Below, one piece after another: positions 1 to 9,180 of a stretch of DNA of 64,000 nt; position 1 is the first letter of the stretch; each line of letters starts with the position of its first letter. The position numbers were made by a program, and so were the translations under genes. The stretch lies in NCBI GenBank assembly GCA_937951675.1, contig CALFBI010000006.1, forward strand, positions 62,001-126,000, given 5' to 3'. This DNA comes from an uncultured Verrucomicrobiales bacterium. GTDB lineage: Bacteria > Verrucomicrobiota > Verrucomicrobiia > Verrucomicrobiales > Akkermansiaceae. A model generated the notes under the pieces. The model made no database searches. It was not told the DNA's origin and saw only the letters and a program-made list of their open reading frames with translations.

Positions 1-465
1 TCCCTCTCTTACGAAATCATTAAGCACTTCTAAAGTATCTAAAGCTCGCATTCCGTGGTCTGGCCAGTGAACTTGGTATAAATCTATATAATCTGTTTTT
101 AACCTCCGAAGACTCCCTTCCAATGCCTGCCGAATATGACGTCGGTCGATAGCCGCTTTCCCCCCTCTCACTGGTGGATTAAACCACCCATGAGCCGGAC
201 CTCCAACTTTGGTAGCAATAATAAAAGAGTCTCTAGAACGAGAGGAGACCCATTCCCCAACCCATTCTTCTGTAATGCCCGCTAAATCAGAATTGGGAGG
301 AACTGGGTAAATTTCAGCAAGGTCTAGGAAGTCAATTCCAGCACCCTGTGCCTCATCCAGAATTTTAAAACTTTCGTCTTTCGCGCATTGAGAACCAAAA
401 GTCATAGTTCCCATACAAATCTCGCTGACAACTAAACCGCTTTTCCCTAGTCTCCTTTGCTCCAT
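1..465 (-). CDS. Aldo/keto reductase, C-terminal part beyond the window
   Basis: This is the N-terminal 155 codons of an NADPH-dependent aldo/keto reductase; the rest lies left of position 1. Reading the minus strand from the ATG at 465 gives [20 protein letters not shown], the usual start of the family. The catalytic tetrad is visible: Asp and Tyr in [10 protein letters not shown], Lys in IIATKVG and His in [10 protein letters not shown]. The long loop after IYPVPP resembles the Tas-like subgroup. The start codon lies inside the last codons of the DUF971 gene, with a 19-base overlap, so the two are probably translationally coupled. The substrate cannot be told from sequence. Confidence 0.9.
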   Translation of the reverse strand, partial: MEQRRLGKSGLVVSEICMGTMTFGSQCAKDESFKILDEAQGAGIDFLDLAEIYPVPPNSDLAGITEEWVGEWVSSRSRDSFIIATKVGGPAHGWFNPPVRGGKAAIDRRHIRQALEGSLRRLKTDYIDLYQVHWPDHGMRALDTLEVLNDFVREG

Positions 466-770
466 GACTCTGTAAGTTTTCGTAAATAAGTGAATGAGTA
501 AATCCCGGTCTGGTGCCCATCTTCCCAACTCAACTTTAATGCGTATCCTCCCATGAGCTCATAGGACCGCAAAGTAAAACTGCTTGGTTGATAGTTTGAA
601 GAAGGTTTCACCACTCGCCCCAAAGCATCCGGCTCTCCCTGACAATTCGCACAAGGGCAAGACCGGCGAAGGTTTTCAAAAGGCAAGTAAGTCTCTTTCC
701 CATCTGACCATACAAGTGCGAGCTCGCCACCAATCACCGCGGCATTGGTTAATTCAATTACTTCATCCAT
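447..770 (-). CDS. DUF971 (GBBH-like N-terminal domain) protein
   Basis: A 107-residue single-domain protein. It matches the DUF971 family, which forms the N-terminal domain of gamma-butyrobetaine hydroxylase and also exists alone in bacteria. The family's look is in [20 protein letters not shown] followed by the CPCANC cluster, and in the end region [14 protein letters not shown]. Some stand-alone members are linked to iron-sulfur protein maturation; that role is not shown here. It lies 15 bases after yggS and overlaps the aldo/keto reductase gene, so it belongs to the same minus-strand run. Confidence 0.85.
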   Translation of the reverse strand: MDEVIELTNAAVIGGELALVWSDGKETYLPFENLRRSCPCANCQGEPDALGRVVKPSSNYQPSSFTLRSYELMGGYALKLSWEDGHQTGIYSFTYLRKLTESWSKGD

Positions 771-785
771 CTTTGTTTGCTCATA

Positions 786-1469
786 TTAAGAACGGCTACC
801 AAAAATAGCCGACCCAACTCTCACCATAGTCGCGCCTTCCTCAATAGCAATTTCGAAATCGTGACTCATCCCCATACTTAATTCCGGTAACTTACAAGCA
901 TAGCGACTTACAAGTGTTTCTTTAAGCTCTCTCAATTCTGAGAACCAAGGCCTCACTTTCTCAGGATCTGAAAAAAAAGGAGGCAAACTCATTAACCCTC
1001 GTAAATCAAGGTTTTCTAATCCCAACATTTCCTCGATCTCAAATTCCAGCTCGTCTTTCAAAAAGCCTCCTTTGGTTTCCTCCTGAGCCAGATTCACCTG
1101 CAAACAAACTTTCGGCCTCTTCCCTAAATCAGCCGCGACTTGATTCATATATTTTGCCAACTTCAGAGAATCAACTGTATGAATCATACTTGAAACTCCA
1201 ATGACTTTGCGCACTTTATTCCGCTGCAAACCTCCTATAAAATGCCATTCGACCTCAGAAGACATTATTTGAGATTTCTCCATCATGTCTTGGACCTTAT
1301 TCTCCCCTAAAGCTAAACTTCCCGCGAAAACCACCTCCTCTACTATAGAAGCCGGCCATGTTTTTGAGACGACAATGAGTTTCACCTCCCCGGGAGAGCG
1401 ATTTGCTCGCCTTTCCGCTCCAGCAACTCTTTCACAAACAGCTTGAAGCCGCTCTGCAATCGTCGACAT
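786..1469 (-). CDS. yggS: PLP-binding homeostasis protein, YggS/PROSC family
   Basis: A 227-residue pyridoxal-phosphate carrier of the YggS/PLPBP family, single-domain TIM barrels that keep vitamin B6 and amino acid pools balanced and have no known enzyme activity. The PLP lysine is in LIVVSKTWPA. The sequences LGENKVQD, WHFIGGLQRNK, HTVDSLKLA, LQVNLAQEETKGG, GLMSLPP and LSMGMSHDFEIAIEEGATMVR all follow the family order, ending VRVGSAIFG. Length is normal. It starts 4 bases after the end of the tail-specific protease gene, which suggests one operon. Confidence 0.95.
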   Translation of the reverse strand: MSTIAERLQAVCERVAGAERRANRSPGEVKLIVVSKTWPASIVEEVVFAGSLALGENKVQDMMEKSQIMSSEVEWHFIGGLQRNKVRKVIGVSSMIHTVDSLKLAKYMNQVAADLGKRPKVCLQVNLAQEETKGGFLKDELEFEIEEMLGLENLDLRGLMSLPPFFSDPEKVRPWFSELRELKETLVSRYACKLPELSMGMSHDFEIAIEEGATMVRVGSAIFGSRS

Positions 1470-1473
1470 TAAC

Positions 1474-3747
1474 TTAGTCGGTTAAAACAGTCGGTGAAGG
1501 TGCTTTTTTGACCACTTGAGAGCTTTCCGAAAACGCTATCAAATCAGTCAAAATAGAAATCCCTTCGCGCCTAACCGGATCTAAACCAGATGGCCACTCA
1601 GGGGTGTCATCAAGCTCAGCTATTTCATTTTTAGCTCGGCGCATATGAACTTCTTTTTCTTTTTCTCGGTCAATTACCTTGAGTTCTTTTTTGGCAAGAT
1701 CCTCAAGCCCCATTCGGTAAAACGTATAGCGTTTTTGGTCTTCAGGCTCCACTCGTGCGAAGCGCTCACGCATTTCCTGTTTACGAAGCTTATTTCTCTC
1801 TCGAGATTTATTTAATTCTTCTCTCCGGGTATTAATATTGAGTGAGGCTTTATTTTCAGCAAGCTGCTCCTTAGCACGCTCCACATCACTCTTAATGTAA
1901 ATGAAGTCTTGGTTTTCGTTCACACGTTTTTGGCTCATGCTAATCAACTTGGAAACATGAAGAGGCTCTCTCTTTAAAGCCCTATACCCTTTCGCTTTTG
2001 GGATTTCGTCATGGGCCAAGGCATAATCCAAATGAGCTTCCCCTATTTCTAAAGCATCTGTAATAGCTGGTAAAATAACATCTGGAACAACGCCTCGAAG
2101 TTGAGTCGTGCTCCCAGCCACCCGATAAAACTTTTGAATCGTCATTTTCACATGGCCAGCATCACTTCCGTCTTCAAAAAATTTAAAAAACCGCCCAATA
2201 TCCATTGGCTGCTGAACAGTGCCTTTCCCAAAAGTAGAGGACTCCCCGACAATGACGGCTCGATTATAATCTTGTAATGCTCCCGCTAAAATCTCGCTCG
2301 CAGAAGCACTTGTCTTGTCCGTTAGCACCACTACTGGCTTTGTAAACAATGCCTTTCTATACTTCGAGCGACGACGACCCTTCGTTTCGATTCTCCCAAA
2401 AGTATCTTTCACCTGAACTACTGGCCCTTTCCCTACAAAAAATTCGGTCATTTTCAGCACCTCGTCTAAAGAACCTCCTCCATTCCCTCGTAAATCTAAA
2501 AGGAGACCCGAAACGTTTTCTTGATTCATGCGAATCAAAAACTGCTCTAAATGTTTAGCGACACTCGGATCTCCATCCTCAAAATCAAGATAAAAGGAAG
2601 GAATCATAATCCAACCTATTCGAATTGTTTGCTGATCTTGAGTTTTAAAATCAATAATTTCAGCACGAGCATTTTGTTCCTTTTGCTCTACTTTACCCCG
2701 TTCTATCGTAATAATTTTAGTTTCACCAGGAGCTCCTGCGGTCTCAATTTTCAAACCCACCTTTGTTCGCTTTTTCCCTCGAATTAAATCTACAACCTTA
2801 TCGATTTTCATATGCATGGTGTCGACCATGTTCCCATCATTGAGCGGGTCTACTCCAATGATCCTATCATTAAGAGCAAGCACTCCCTGTTTATCAGCAG
2901 GCCCTCCCACAACAATGCCCATGATCTTTGTCGCGCCATCATCCTCAGTTTGTAAAAGCGCTCCAATTCCAACAAAGGAATTTTTCATTGCATCCCGAAA
3001 CCTCTTCATTTCCCGGGAACTGAAATAGTCTGAATGCGGGTCATAGCATTTCGCCACGGCACTAAAAAAATAATTTGAGATATCCATCTCATCAGCATCT
3101 TCCACCGTTTGCAAAAGTCGTTTATACCGTTTAAGAATTTTTTCTTTAGGAGCTAATTTTTTATGGTCTTTCGGTTCGTCCTTATCTTGCTCTTTAGCAA
3201 GCTTTTCTACAGATTCTCTCCGTAAAACTTCAGACAGAATACTGTTTTCGATATGCTTACTCCACAAAAGATCAGATGCTTCTTGGTCTACTGCCCAGGA
3301 AAGAGCACTTCGATCCCGAGCAATGGTGCGGTCAGATTCGAAAGTAAAATCATGACTCTCCAAAAGTTTTTCGGTAAATTCTACTCTTGATTTCAATCGA
3401 CTTCGAAAAACAGAGTAAACATGATTTGCAACCGTCATGCTTTTTTTCTGTAACAATAACGTGTCTATTTTATCTCCATACTTCTTTTCAAATTCATCAA
3501 CATCAGACTGCAGAAAATACATTTTCCCAACGTCTAAATCTTTTAAATAGGTTTTTAATACTCTCTCATTTAAGTCTTTAGAATCCAACCTCGCGAAATG
3601 AGTATTCCCAAGCATGACCGTCATTTCTTTGCCTACGACATCAAAGTCCGTCTTCGCGTCAAGAGGCTGTTGAGTCAGCAAAAGACCACTGAGACCTGAA
3701 ATCAGGTATACCAGCAAATCGTGGAATTTTTTCTTTATTGGTTTCAC
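1474..3747 (-). CDS. prc: Tail-specific (C-terminal processing) protease, S41 family
   Basis: A 757-residue periplasmic serine protease of the Tsp/Prc type, which trims or degrades proteins from their C-termini. An N-terminal hydrophobic stretch (about residues 11-30) should act as a signal. A long Tsp N-terminal domain follows, then a PDZ domain (GIGALLQTEDDG to PADKQGVLALNDRIIGVD), then the S41 core with the catalytic Ser in DKTSASASEI and Lys in STFGKGTVQ. The basic C-terminal part fits the DUF3340 domain of Tsp. It sits between a small PDZ protein and yggS on the same strand. A second, shorter S41 protease is at 49152-50375. Confidence 0.93.
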   Translation of the reverse strand: MKPIKKKFHDLLVYLISGLSGLLLTQQPLDAKTDFDVVGKEMTVMLGNTHFARLDSKDLNERVLKTYLKDLDVGKMYFLQSDVDEFEKKYGDKIDTLLLQKKSMTVANHVYSVFRSRLKSRVEFTEKLLESHDFTFESDRTIARDRSALSWAVDQEASDLLWSKHIENSILSEVLRRESVEKLAKEQDKDEPKDHKKLAPKEKILKRYKRLLQTVEDADEMDISNYFFSAVAKCYDPHSDYFSSREMKRFRDAMKNSFVGIGALLQTEDDGATKIMGIVVGGPADKQGVLALNDRIIGVDPLNDGNMVDTMHMKIDKVVDLIRGKKRTKVGLKIETAGAPGETKIITIERGKVEQKEQNARAEIIDFKTQDQQTIRIGWIMIPSFYLDFEDGDPSVAKHLEQFLIRMNQENVSGLLLDLRGNGGGSLDEVLKMTEFFVGKGPVVQVKDTFGRIETKGRRRSKYRKALFTKPVVVLTDKTSASASEILAGALQDYNRAVIVGESSTFGKGTVQQPMDIGRFFKFFEDGSDAGHVKMTIQKFYRVAGSTTQLRGVVPDVILPAITDALEIGEAHLDYALAHDEIPKAKGYRALKREPLHVSKLISMSQKRVNENQDFIYIKSDVERAKEQLAENKASLNINTRREELNKSRERNKLRKQEMRERFARVEPEDQKRYTFYRMGLEDLAKKELKVIDREKEKEVHMRRAKNEIAELDDTPEWPSGLDPVRREGISILTDLIAFSESSQVVKKAPSPTVLTD

Positions 3748-3810
3748 TCTACTTAAATTCAGGGTTCTGCGAACATTTGTCGAATGTATTCCGCTACTTT
3801 AGGAGCGTCA

Positions 3811-4431
3811 TCAGCTCTTTTTATTTCCTATTTTTTCCCACCAAGATTCAAATTCAAGCTCTTGATCTCGATGTAGGCCTAAGGGAACCTCTATTTTTTG
3901 CTTCTTTCCGCTTCTTTTAACCGTCACCAAAATCTTGTCTCCTGGCTGCTTTGAAAAAACAAGCTCATGAATTTTATTGATCGGGGTTTGCTTCTCATCT
4001 CCTGCAATACTTTTCCCATCCACAGCAAGAATCAGATCATTTTTTAACATCCCTGCCTTTTCCGCTGCGGAAGGCTTGATAAATAAATCGATTTTTACGA
4101 GCGTCGTTTTTTCCTCCTGATCAAACTGGATGGTCATCATGATACCCAAAAAACCTTTAGGCGCTGTAATATAAGCGGATTTAATAACCTTTTTAAGACG
4201 TATCTTAACCTCGGGGTCTGCGGACTCTCGATACTTACCTAGCAATAATGGCAGAGCTTCTTTTTTCGCCCTATATTGAAGAATAAGCTTCTGAGTAGCC
4301 TCTTCTCGTTTTTCATACTCGTGAGAAGCAATCTCTTCAAATAATGAAGCTTGGGCCCAGCTTCCCACTATCACCCAAAATAAAAATATCCGCCCCACAA
4401 CGTGAGCGGACATTACAGCCTTGATGGACAT
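3811..4431 (-). CDS. Secreted PDZ-domain protein
   Basis: A 206-residue protein with an N-terminal hydrophobic segment (about residues 12-28, IFLFWVIVGSWAQA) that looks like a signal peptide. A helical part with many charged residues follows. It ends in one PDZ domain (about 90-185): GFLGIMMTI, SAAEKAGMLKNDLILAVDGK, KQPGDKILVTVKRSG. No protease domain is attached. PDZ domains bind peptide ends, and the next gene downstream is a PDZ-containing tail-specific protease, so it could be an adaptor or substrate receptor; this is inference. The ATG at 4431 and one six codons later are both possible starts. It follows the wza-like gene by 8 bases. Confidence 0.8.
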   Translation of the reverse strand: MSIKAVMSAHVVGRIFLFWVIVGSWAQASLFEEIASHEYEKREEATQKLILQYRAKKEALPLLLGKYRESADPEVKIRLKKVIKSAYITAPKGFLGIMMTIQFDQEEKTTLVKIDLFIKPSAAEKAGMLKNDLILAVDGKSIAGDEKQTPINKIHELVFSKQPGDKILVTVKRSGKKQKIEVPLGLHRDQELEFESWWEKIGNKKS

Positions 4432-4439
4432 GAGCCTTA

Positions 4440-5000
4440 TTACTGACCTCTCCAGTTCTTCTGCGGAACATTAATAGTGTCTCCAGGAAAAACTTTGATC
4501 AACTTATGCTCCGAACGATTCATATCGTAAACAGCTTGTTTCCCGTTACGGAACACTGTTACCCGGTTCACAGCACCAAATGCAGTTGGACCTCCTGAGG
4601 CCATGACCGCTTGGAAAAGAGTCATATTCCTTTGGTAAGGACGATCTCCAGGAGCCTTAACATGCCCCCCTACGGTCACTAATTGTTGAGTGATAGTATC
4701 CGAAGAGTCTGCTATAATTTGAACTGTCGGATCTGTATAAATTTCCGCAGCTTTATAGGCGTTCTCTATTTTAACTGCTAATTGATTCACCGAGAGCCCG
4801 CTCGCCTTAAGCGTTCCAATCTGCCACATCCTGATGTGACCCGAACTAGAAACTGAATATGAAGCATTCAACCGTTGCTGTTCTGCAGCGGGAATCCCTT
4901 GAAAAGAAACCTGAATAGCTCCTCCCGATTGGATACTTTGAGCCCAAACCGATTGAACTAATACTAATAAAACAATAATGATTTTTGTCATAACTTTCAT
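4440..5000 (-). CDS. Polysaccharide export protein, Wza-like with SLBB domain
   Basis: A 186-residue secreted protein with a signal peptide (IIIVLLVLVQSVWAQ). A polysaccharide-export domain follows (about 25-105; ISVSFQG-like opening, GHIRMWQIGTLKASGLSVNQ, then YTDPTVQI), then one SLBB domain (about 105-180; VTVGGHVKAPGDRPYQRNMT, VMASGGPTAFG, FPGDTINVP). These proteins form the outer-membrane or periplasmic channel for capsule or exopolysaccharide export. At 186 residues it is much shorter than E. coli Wza (about 380) and has only one SLBB copy; short versions are usual outside Proteobacteria. I see no lipobox cysteine. The gene starts 3 bases after the wzc gene ends, a clear partner arrangement. 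Confidence 0.9.
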   Translation of the reverse strand: MKVMTKIIIVLLVLVQSVWAQSIQSGGAIQVSFQGIPAAEQQRLNASYSVSSSGHIRMWQIGTLKASGLSVNQLAVKIENAYKAAEIYTDPTVQIIADSSDTITQQLVTVGGHVKAPGDRPYQRNMTLFQAVMASGGPTAFGAVNRVTVFRNGKQAVYDMNRSEHKLIKVFPGDTINVPQKNWRGQ

Positions 5001-5003
5001 CTT

Positions 5004-7196
5004 TTAATAAATATCTTCCGAGTTTTCATTTTGAGGAACCTCTTTTAGCCCCTCATTTTTTCCCAATTTTTTATCTGCCGTTTTTTTCTTTGAAGCCGTC
5101 TGCACATCATTAGTTGGCGCATAATAAGTGTAATAACTCGTATAATACTGATACTGACTATCACTTCTCACATCAACATTATTGAGGACCACTCCGATCA
5201 CGTAACCTCCAACGTTCTCCACAGCCTGCTTCACTCGAATTAACATGTTCCGAGGTAATTTACGGTGCTGAACAACAATCATAGTCAAATCAACTTCACT
5301 AGAAATCACCGAGGCATCACTCACTCCTAAAATAGGAGGTGAATCAACTAAGACGAGGTCGAATCTTTGTTTTACATCTTGAATCAACTCAGTCATCCGA
5401 CGTGAATTCAAGATTCCAGCCGCGTCTGCCGGCAAGACCCCGGACGGCAAGAAAAAGAGATTTTCTACAGAAGTCTGTAAAATCACATCTTCCAACAAAA
5501 GGTCGGTCGTCAAATAATTAGTCAAACCAACCGTATTCGTAATATCAAAAAAGGTATGTAACCGAGGACGACGTAAATCAGCATCAATCATCAAAGTCGT
5601 ATAGCCTCCTTGAGCGCATACATACGCTAAATTCACCATCGTAGTCGACTTCCCTTCACCTGCCCCACCCGATACAACGGTAATGGCATTGTCATCCGGG
5701 TTCTTACGATTGAATTCAATATTTGTTCGTAAAATTCGGTAAGCCTCGGCATCAGGGCTCGCGCCACTCTGCTTATGCAAAAGACCCACATCTTTAGGGA
5801 TAACAGCAAGAACAGGAACTTTAAGGAACTTCTCCACATCTTCGAGGCTTTTCACTGACGTATCGAGAATTTCAAGCGCAAAGGCGATGACCAGCCCGAA
5901 AAGTAGGCCAACTACTGAACCTAGAACCAGGTTTAATTTAATGTTAGGGCTTACCGGAGATTTTCCTACTTTTGGATACTCATGAATCTCAATAGGATTT
6001 TTGGGCTGTCCAATAGAGATTTTTTTTGTGGTATACTCCAGGCGCATATTTTGAAGCACTGCTTTTGCCTCAGAATGATCTTGCCTTGCTTGGTTATATT
6101 CATGCGCTGACAGAGACGTTTCGACTGCATCATCACGCTTCTCGTTAACCACCTGCTGCATCGACTCTAGACGTTTCCCTGTAAGATCCAGCTTCGTTTT
6201 TAAAATCTCTTTCAATGAATCTACAGACGAATAAAGGTCAGCATGTAGTCCTTCTGACATTTTACGGATGCGTATCGTATCGGGGTGTCTTCTCCCCAAG
6301 CCTGAAGCTTTCATCCCCTCTAGATTCCGAACCGCATTTTGGTATTCTTCGTATAATCTGGGCACTCCATTATCAGGAAGCTGAAGTCCTGCCGCATACT
6401 TCATCAATTCCTCATTTTTAAATTTATTCAGCGTAACAACTTGAGTCTCCAACTGACGCTTCTCGTTTTCGAGTTCAAATAAGAGATTTCGCGAAGTCCC
6501 ATATTCGGCATTTTCAGGCTGCCCTGGCCCCCCATCTCCTCGGAACGTTTCGGTTAAGGGAACATTTGTAGCTCTTACTAAGGTGTCTAAGACCTTACGT
6601 TTCTCTTCGACCCGGTCTTGCTGATTACGAAGTTCATTATCAAGAGCTTGAAGGGCTTTTTCAGCCCGATTGATTTCGTCAGAGTTTCGACGCTTCGCAT
6701 ATTGATTTGTAATTTCTTCCGCAATGCTTTTAGCTTCTTCTTTTTCGGTATGCGTGACCTTAATTTTAATGAGATCAGTTTGCCTCTTCGCCTCAGTTGA
6801 AACAATACTCTTTAAGGTCGAGATAACTTGATCGAAATCTTTTTCCCAAACTGTTTGTAAATTCAAGCGCTCACTGACGAGCTTGAGTGTCTCTTCTGAT
6901 TTAATAACCTCATATTCTGTTTCAAAAAACTTACGGCTCTGGATCGCTCCAATTTGGAATTGATTGCCTGATTTATTGAAAGGGTCAATTTGCATCCTAC
7001 TAGGTAGGACCTGAACTAGGGCCTCACTCGAATACTTCTTAGGCATCACATACGTAATGATTACCGAAGCTAAAAATACGAGCAGAAGAGTGAGAAGCAC
7101 GATCCCATACCTATTCTTTAAAACCTGAATATAATCGATACTTGGTGCATCAGATGCGTTATCAGACTGCTGTTTGAAATCAAAATCTTTATCCAT
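5004..7196 (-). CDS. Polysaccharide co-polymerase / tyrosine autokinase, Wzc type
   Basis: A 730-residue inner-membrane protein that couples polysaccharide chain length and export to tyrosine phosphorylation. From the chosen start at 7196 (MDKDFDFKQQ) it has a first membrane segment (about 35-55), a Wzz domain, a long periplasmic coiled coil (about 180-400), a second membrane segment near 430-450, and a BY-kinase domain. The kinase shows Walker A GGAGEGKST (near 512), Walker A' LMIDADLRRPR (near 537) and Walker B LVLVDSPP. A tyrosine cluster (YQYYTSYYTYY) near the C-terminus is the likely autophosphorylation tail. An in-frame ATG at 7244 would add 16 residues, but those codons lie within a strong hairpin, so 7196 is preferred. 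It is the kinase partner of the adjacent Wza-like protein. Confidence 0.93.
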   Translation of the reverse strand: MDKDFDFKQQSDNASDAPSIDYIQVLKNRYGIVLLTLLLVFLASVIITYVMPKKYSSEALVQVLPSRMQIDPFNKSGNQFQIGAIQSRKFFETEYEVIKSEETLKLVSERLNLQTVWEKDFDQVISTLKSIVSTEAKRQTDLIKIKVTHTEKEEAKSIAEEITNQYAKRRNSDEINRAEKALQALDNELRNQQDRVEEKRKVLDTLVRATNVPLTETFRGDGGPGQPENAEYGTSRNLLFELENEKRQLETQVVTLNKFKNEELMKYAAGLQLPDNGVPRLYEEYQNAVRNLEGMKASGLGRRHPDTIRIRKMSEGLHADLYSSVDSLKEILKTKLDLTGKRLESMQQVVNEKRDDAVETSLSAHEYNQARQDHSEAKAVLQNMRLEYTTKKISIGQPKNPIEIHEYPKVGKSPVSPNIKLNLVLGSVVGLLFGLVIAFALEILDTSVKSLEDVEKFLKVPVLAVIPKDVGLLHKQSGASPDAEAYRILRTNIEFNRKNPDDNAITVVSGGAGEGKSTTMVNLAYVCAQGGYTTLMIDADLRRPRLHTFFDITNTVGLTNYLTTDLLLEDVILQTSVENLFFLPSGVLPADAAGILNSRRMTELIQDVKQRFDLVLVDSPPILGVSDASVISSEVDLTMIVVQHRKLPRNMLIRVKQAVENVGGYVIGVVLNNVDVRSDSQYQYYTSYYTYYAPTNDVQTASKKKTADKKLGKNEGLKEVPQNENSEDIY

Positions 7197-7232
7197 AAAA
7201 AAAGCTCTGTGTTGTAGAGACAACACAGAGCT
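7197..7232 (-). terminator. Intrinsic terminator or attenuator directly before the wzc start
   Basis: A perfect 13-bp stem (AGCTCTGTGTTGT at 7203-7215 with its complement at 7220-7232, 4-base loop) is followed on the minus strand by seven T residues and then at once by the ATG of wzc at 7196. It lies 24 bases after the stop codon of the beta-barrel gene. By form it is a textbook Rho-independent terminator, and it must lower or condition transcription of wzc, wza and the genes after them. Confidence 0.85.
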
Positions 7233-7255
7233 AATAAAGTTCAATAATAATCTAC

Positions 7256-8551
7256 TTAAAAAGTAGAAGTAAGACCGAGTGTAACACGAGTTCTGTCATA
7301 TTCACGAACTTCCGCATCACCATCAGGATCTGACATGGTGAAGTTCACAGAAGCGTTTGCTGAAACGTTATCTGTAAGAGCATAAGAAAGCCCTGCATTC
7401 ACACTGTAGATAATTTCATCATATGACGAAGGTCCTGAAGATGCGCCTGGAGCGAGACTCTGAGCATCATCATAACTAGAGTAAATGACATTACCTCCAG
7501 CAAACAAAGCAACTTTCGGAGAAAGCTGGTAGTTTCCTTGTAAACCTACACGAAGAGTTTGGCGCTCATTGAACACAGTCCCTTCGAAATTACCTGCTGC
7601 GAGGTCAGCGGCGCTATGAGTATAAACGGTCGTGTTGAAACCTTCGATTCCATAACGAACAAAGCTACGCAAACCGAACTGTTCATTGACTTGGCTTCTA
7701 AGTGCTGCCTCAACGTATGGAGCAGTGCTTCCACTCCCATTATCAGGATCAAACACTTGAACTCCCCCACGGAAAACTCCTACTGTGTTTGGAGAGAAGC
7801 GGTGCTCTAAACCTCCAGTGATATAATGAGAATTTGAATCCCCACCCGTTTCACGATCTGTGATTCCGTAGCGATAACTTGCGGTCAAAACAGTCGCTGG
7901 GCTGACCCGGTAACGGAACTGATTGTAGAATGAATAAGTATTGTAATCAGATCCATCGATGTCGTCATAAATAACACCTGACGCTCTCACACCTGAAATC
8001 GTCCCAAGACGCTCGGTCCAACGATAACCTAAGCTATTGTCGGTCGACCAACGGAAATAATTTCCAGAACGAACATCTTGAGTTCCTGGGGAATCGAAAT
8101 CCGTATCGAACGAATAAGCGAGGTAATTACGACTACTGAAACGAAGACGCTCAGAAATACGATTGGTCCAATTAAGTCCGGCGCTAATCTGAGGAAACAG
8201 ATTATCACTTTCATTGGTGCTAGTCCCTGTAAGGTTCGTGCTTTCCACCTCATCAAGGTAGTAAGTAACTCCTACGCGAGCCCAAGCCTCGAGAGTGGTG
8301 CGAGGTGTCACATAAGCGTAGCTCCCCTGAATAAAAGCGGAAACGAAAAGCGAATCTTCTTCACCAAAAATCTCAGAACCTAAAGGAGCTGAATTCGAAT
8401 CATAACCCACCGAAACACCGGCAAGCCACTGAATCGGAGAGCTTTCGGAAGCATCTTCATCAGTTGGTGCGATATCATACAAGCTTTGCGCAAGAGCGAA
8501 GCTCGAAAGAGCTGCTGACGCTAAAGTAATACGTGAAAAATATTTATTCAT
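7256..8551 (-). CDS. Outer-membrane beta-barrel protein of the polysaccharide export cluster
   Basis: A 431-residue protein starting MNKYFSRITL with a signal peptide (ASAALSSFALAQ). The rest is alternating short beta strands with aromatic girdle residues, such as FRYRVSPATVLTASYRYG, and it ends in TRVTLGLTSTF with a C-terminal Phe, the usual signal for BAM-dependent insertion. It resembles beta-barrel porin families (BBP2-like) often found with Wza/Wzc-type exporters. It probably takes part in polysaccharide passage or anchoring. An upstream in-frame ATG at 8695 would overlap the preceding gene, and only the start at 8551 gives a signal peptide. The terminator-like hairpin at 7197-7232 follows it. 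Confidence 0.85.
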   Translation of the reverse strand: MNKYFSRITLASAALSSFALAQSLYDIAPTDEDASESSPIQWLAGVSVGYDSNSAPLGSEIFGEEDSLFVSAFIQGSYAYVTPRTTLEAWARVGVTYYLDEVESTNLTGTSTNESDNLFPQISAGLNWTNRISERLRFSSRNYLAYSFDTDFDSPGTQDVRSGNYFRWSTDNSLGYRWTERLGTISGVRASGVIYDDIDGSDYNTYSFYNQFRYRVSPATVLTASYRYGITDRETGGDSNSHYITGGLEHRFSPNTVGVFRGGVQVFDPDNGSGSTAPYVEAALRSQVNEQFGLRSFVRYGIEGFNTTVYTHSAADLAAGNFEGTVFNERQTLRVGLQGNYQLSPKVALFAGGNVIYSSYDDAQSLAPGASSGPSSYDEIIYSVNAGLSYALTDNVSANASVNFTMSDPDGDAEVREYDRTRVTLGLTSTF

Positions 8552-8570
8552 ATTAGTTATATTTAAAAAA

Positions 8571-9161
8571 TTAGTTAGAAACACTTCCTCCTGGAGTCGC
8601 CTCTTCAAGAGTAACAGTGATAGGGATTTCAGGATCTTCTCCGAACGAAAGGATGTTCCCCGTTCCAAGACCGCCATCAACACCAGGGCCATCAAGAGGA
8701 CTAGGGACTTCTTCTGTTCCAGGTGAAGCAGGACCTACTTCGCCACCTTTATCTAAACCACCTTTAGCACTGTAGGACTCCCCAGCACCCGGATCAAGCT
8801 CAGCAAGAACCTTCTGAACTTCAACTACCGCATCAGGAGCAACCGCAACGGCGCACTGAGCAACAACTCTCATTTGGTCTGGAGCAGCAAGACTCGCTGT
8901 CCGAACGATTTCACCAACAAGTTTTTTATCGGCCTCTGTAGACACGATGGCCGCCTTTACGATTTCGCAAGCGCAAGACTCATTGGCAGCAACCAATGCT
9001 TCAACCTTTTCAAGAACAAGTGATGGTTGAGCAGCTAAAGCCGACTTCAAAGTTGAAGACAACTTCAAACAATCCGGGGTTTCAACTTGCTCACCGTAAG
9101 CAACTGAAGCAGACACAGCTGCTGCAGAAACAACAGCTAACGCAGTTTTTTTTAGTTTCAT
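8571..9161 (-). CDS. Secreted protein of unknown function
   Basis: A 196-residue protein with a clear signal peptide (MKLKKTALAVVSAAAVSASV, cleavage probably after AYG). The mature part has Ala/Val-rich helices with four cysteines (one in PDCLKL, two in ESCACEIVK, one in AQCAVAV). A low-complexity Gly/Pro/Glu C-terminus follows. I do not recognise a domain. It lies 19 bases before the beta-barrel gene and just after tRNA-Gly, so it may be made with the export system. The ATG at 9161 has no good Shine-Dalgarno sequence, as with many genes here. Confidence 0.75.
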   Translation of the reverse strand: MKLKKTALAVVSAAAVSASVAYGEQVETPDCLKLSSTLKSALAAQPSLVLEKVEALVAANESCACEIVKAAIVSTEADKKLVGEIVRTASLAAPDQMRVVAQCAVAVAPDAVVEVQKVLAELDPGAGESYSAKGGLDKGGEVGPASPGTEEVPSPLDGPGVDGGLGTGNILSFGEDPEIPITVTLEEATPGGSVSN

Positions 9162-9180
9162 AACAATTTTATAGGAGTGA

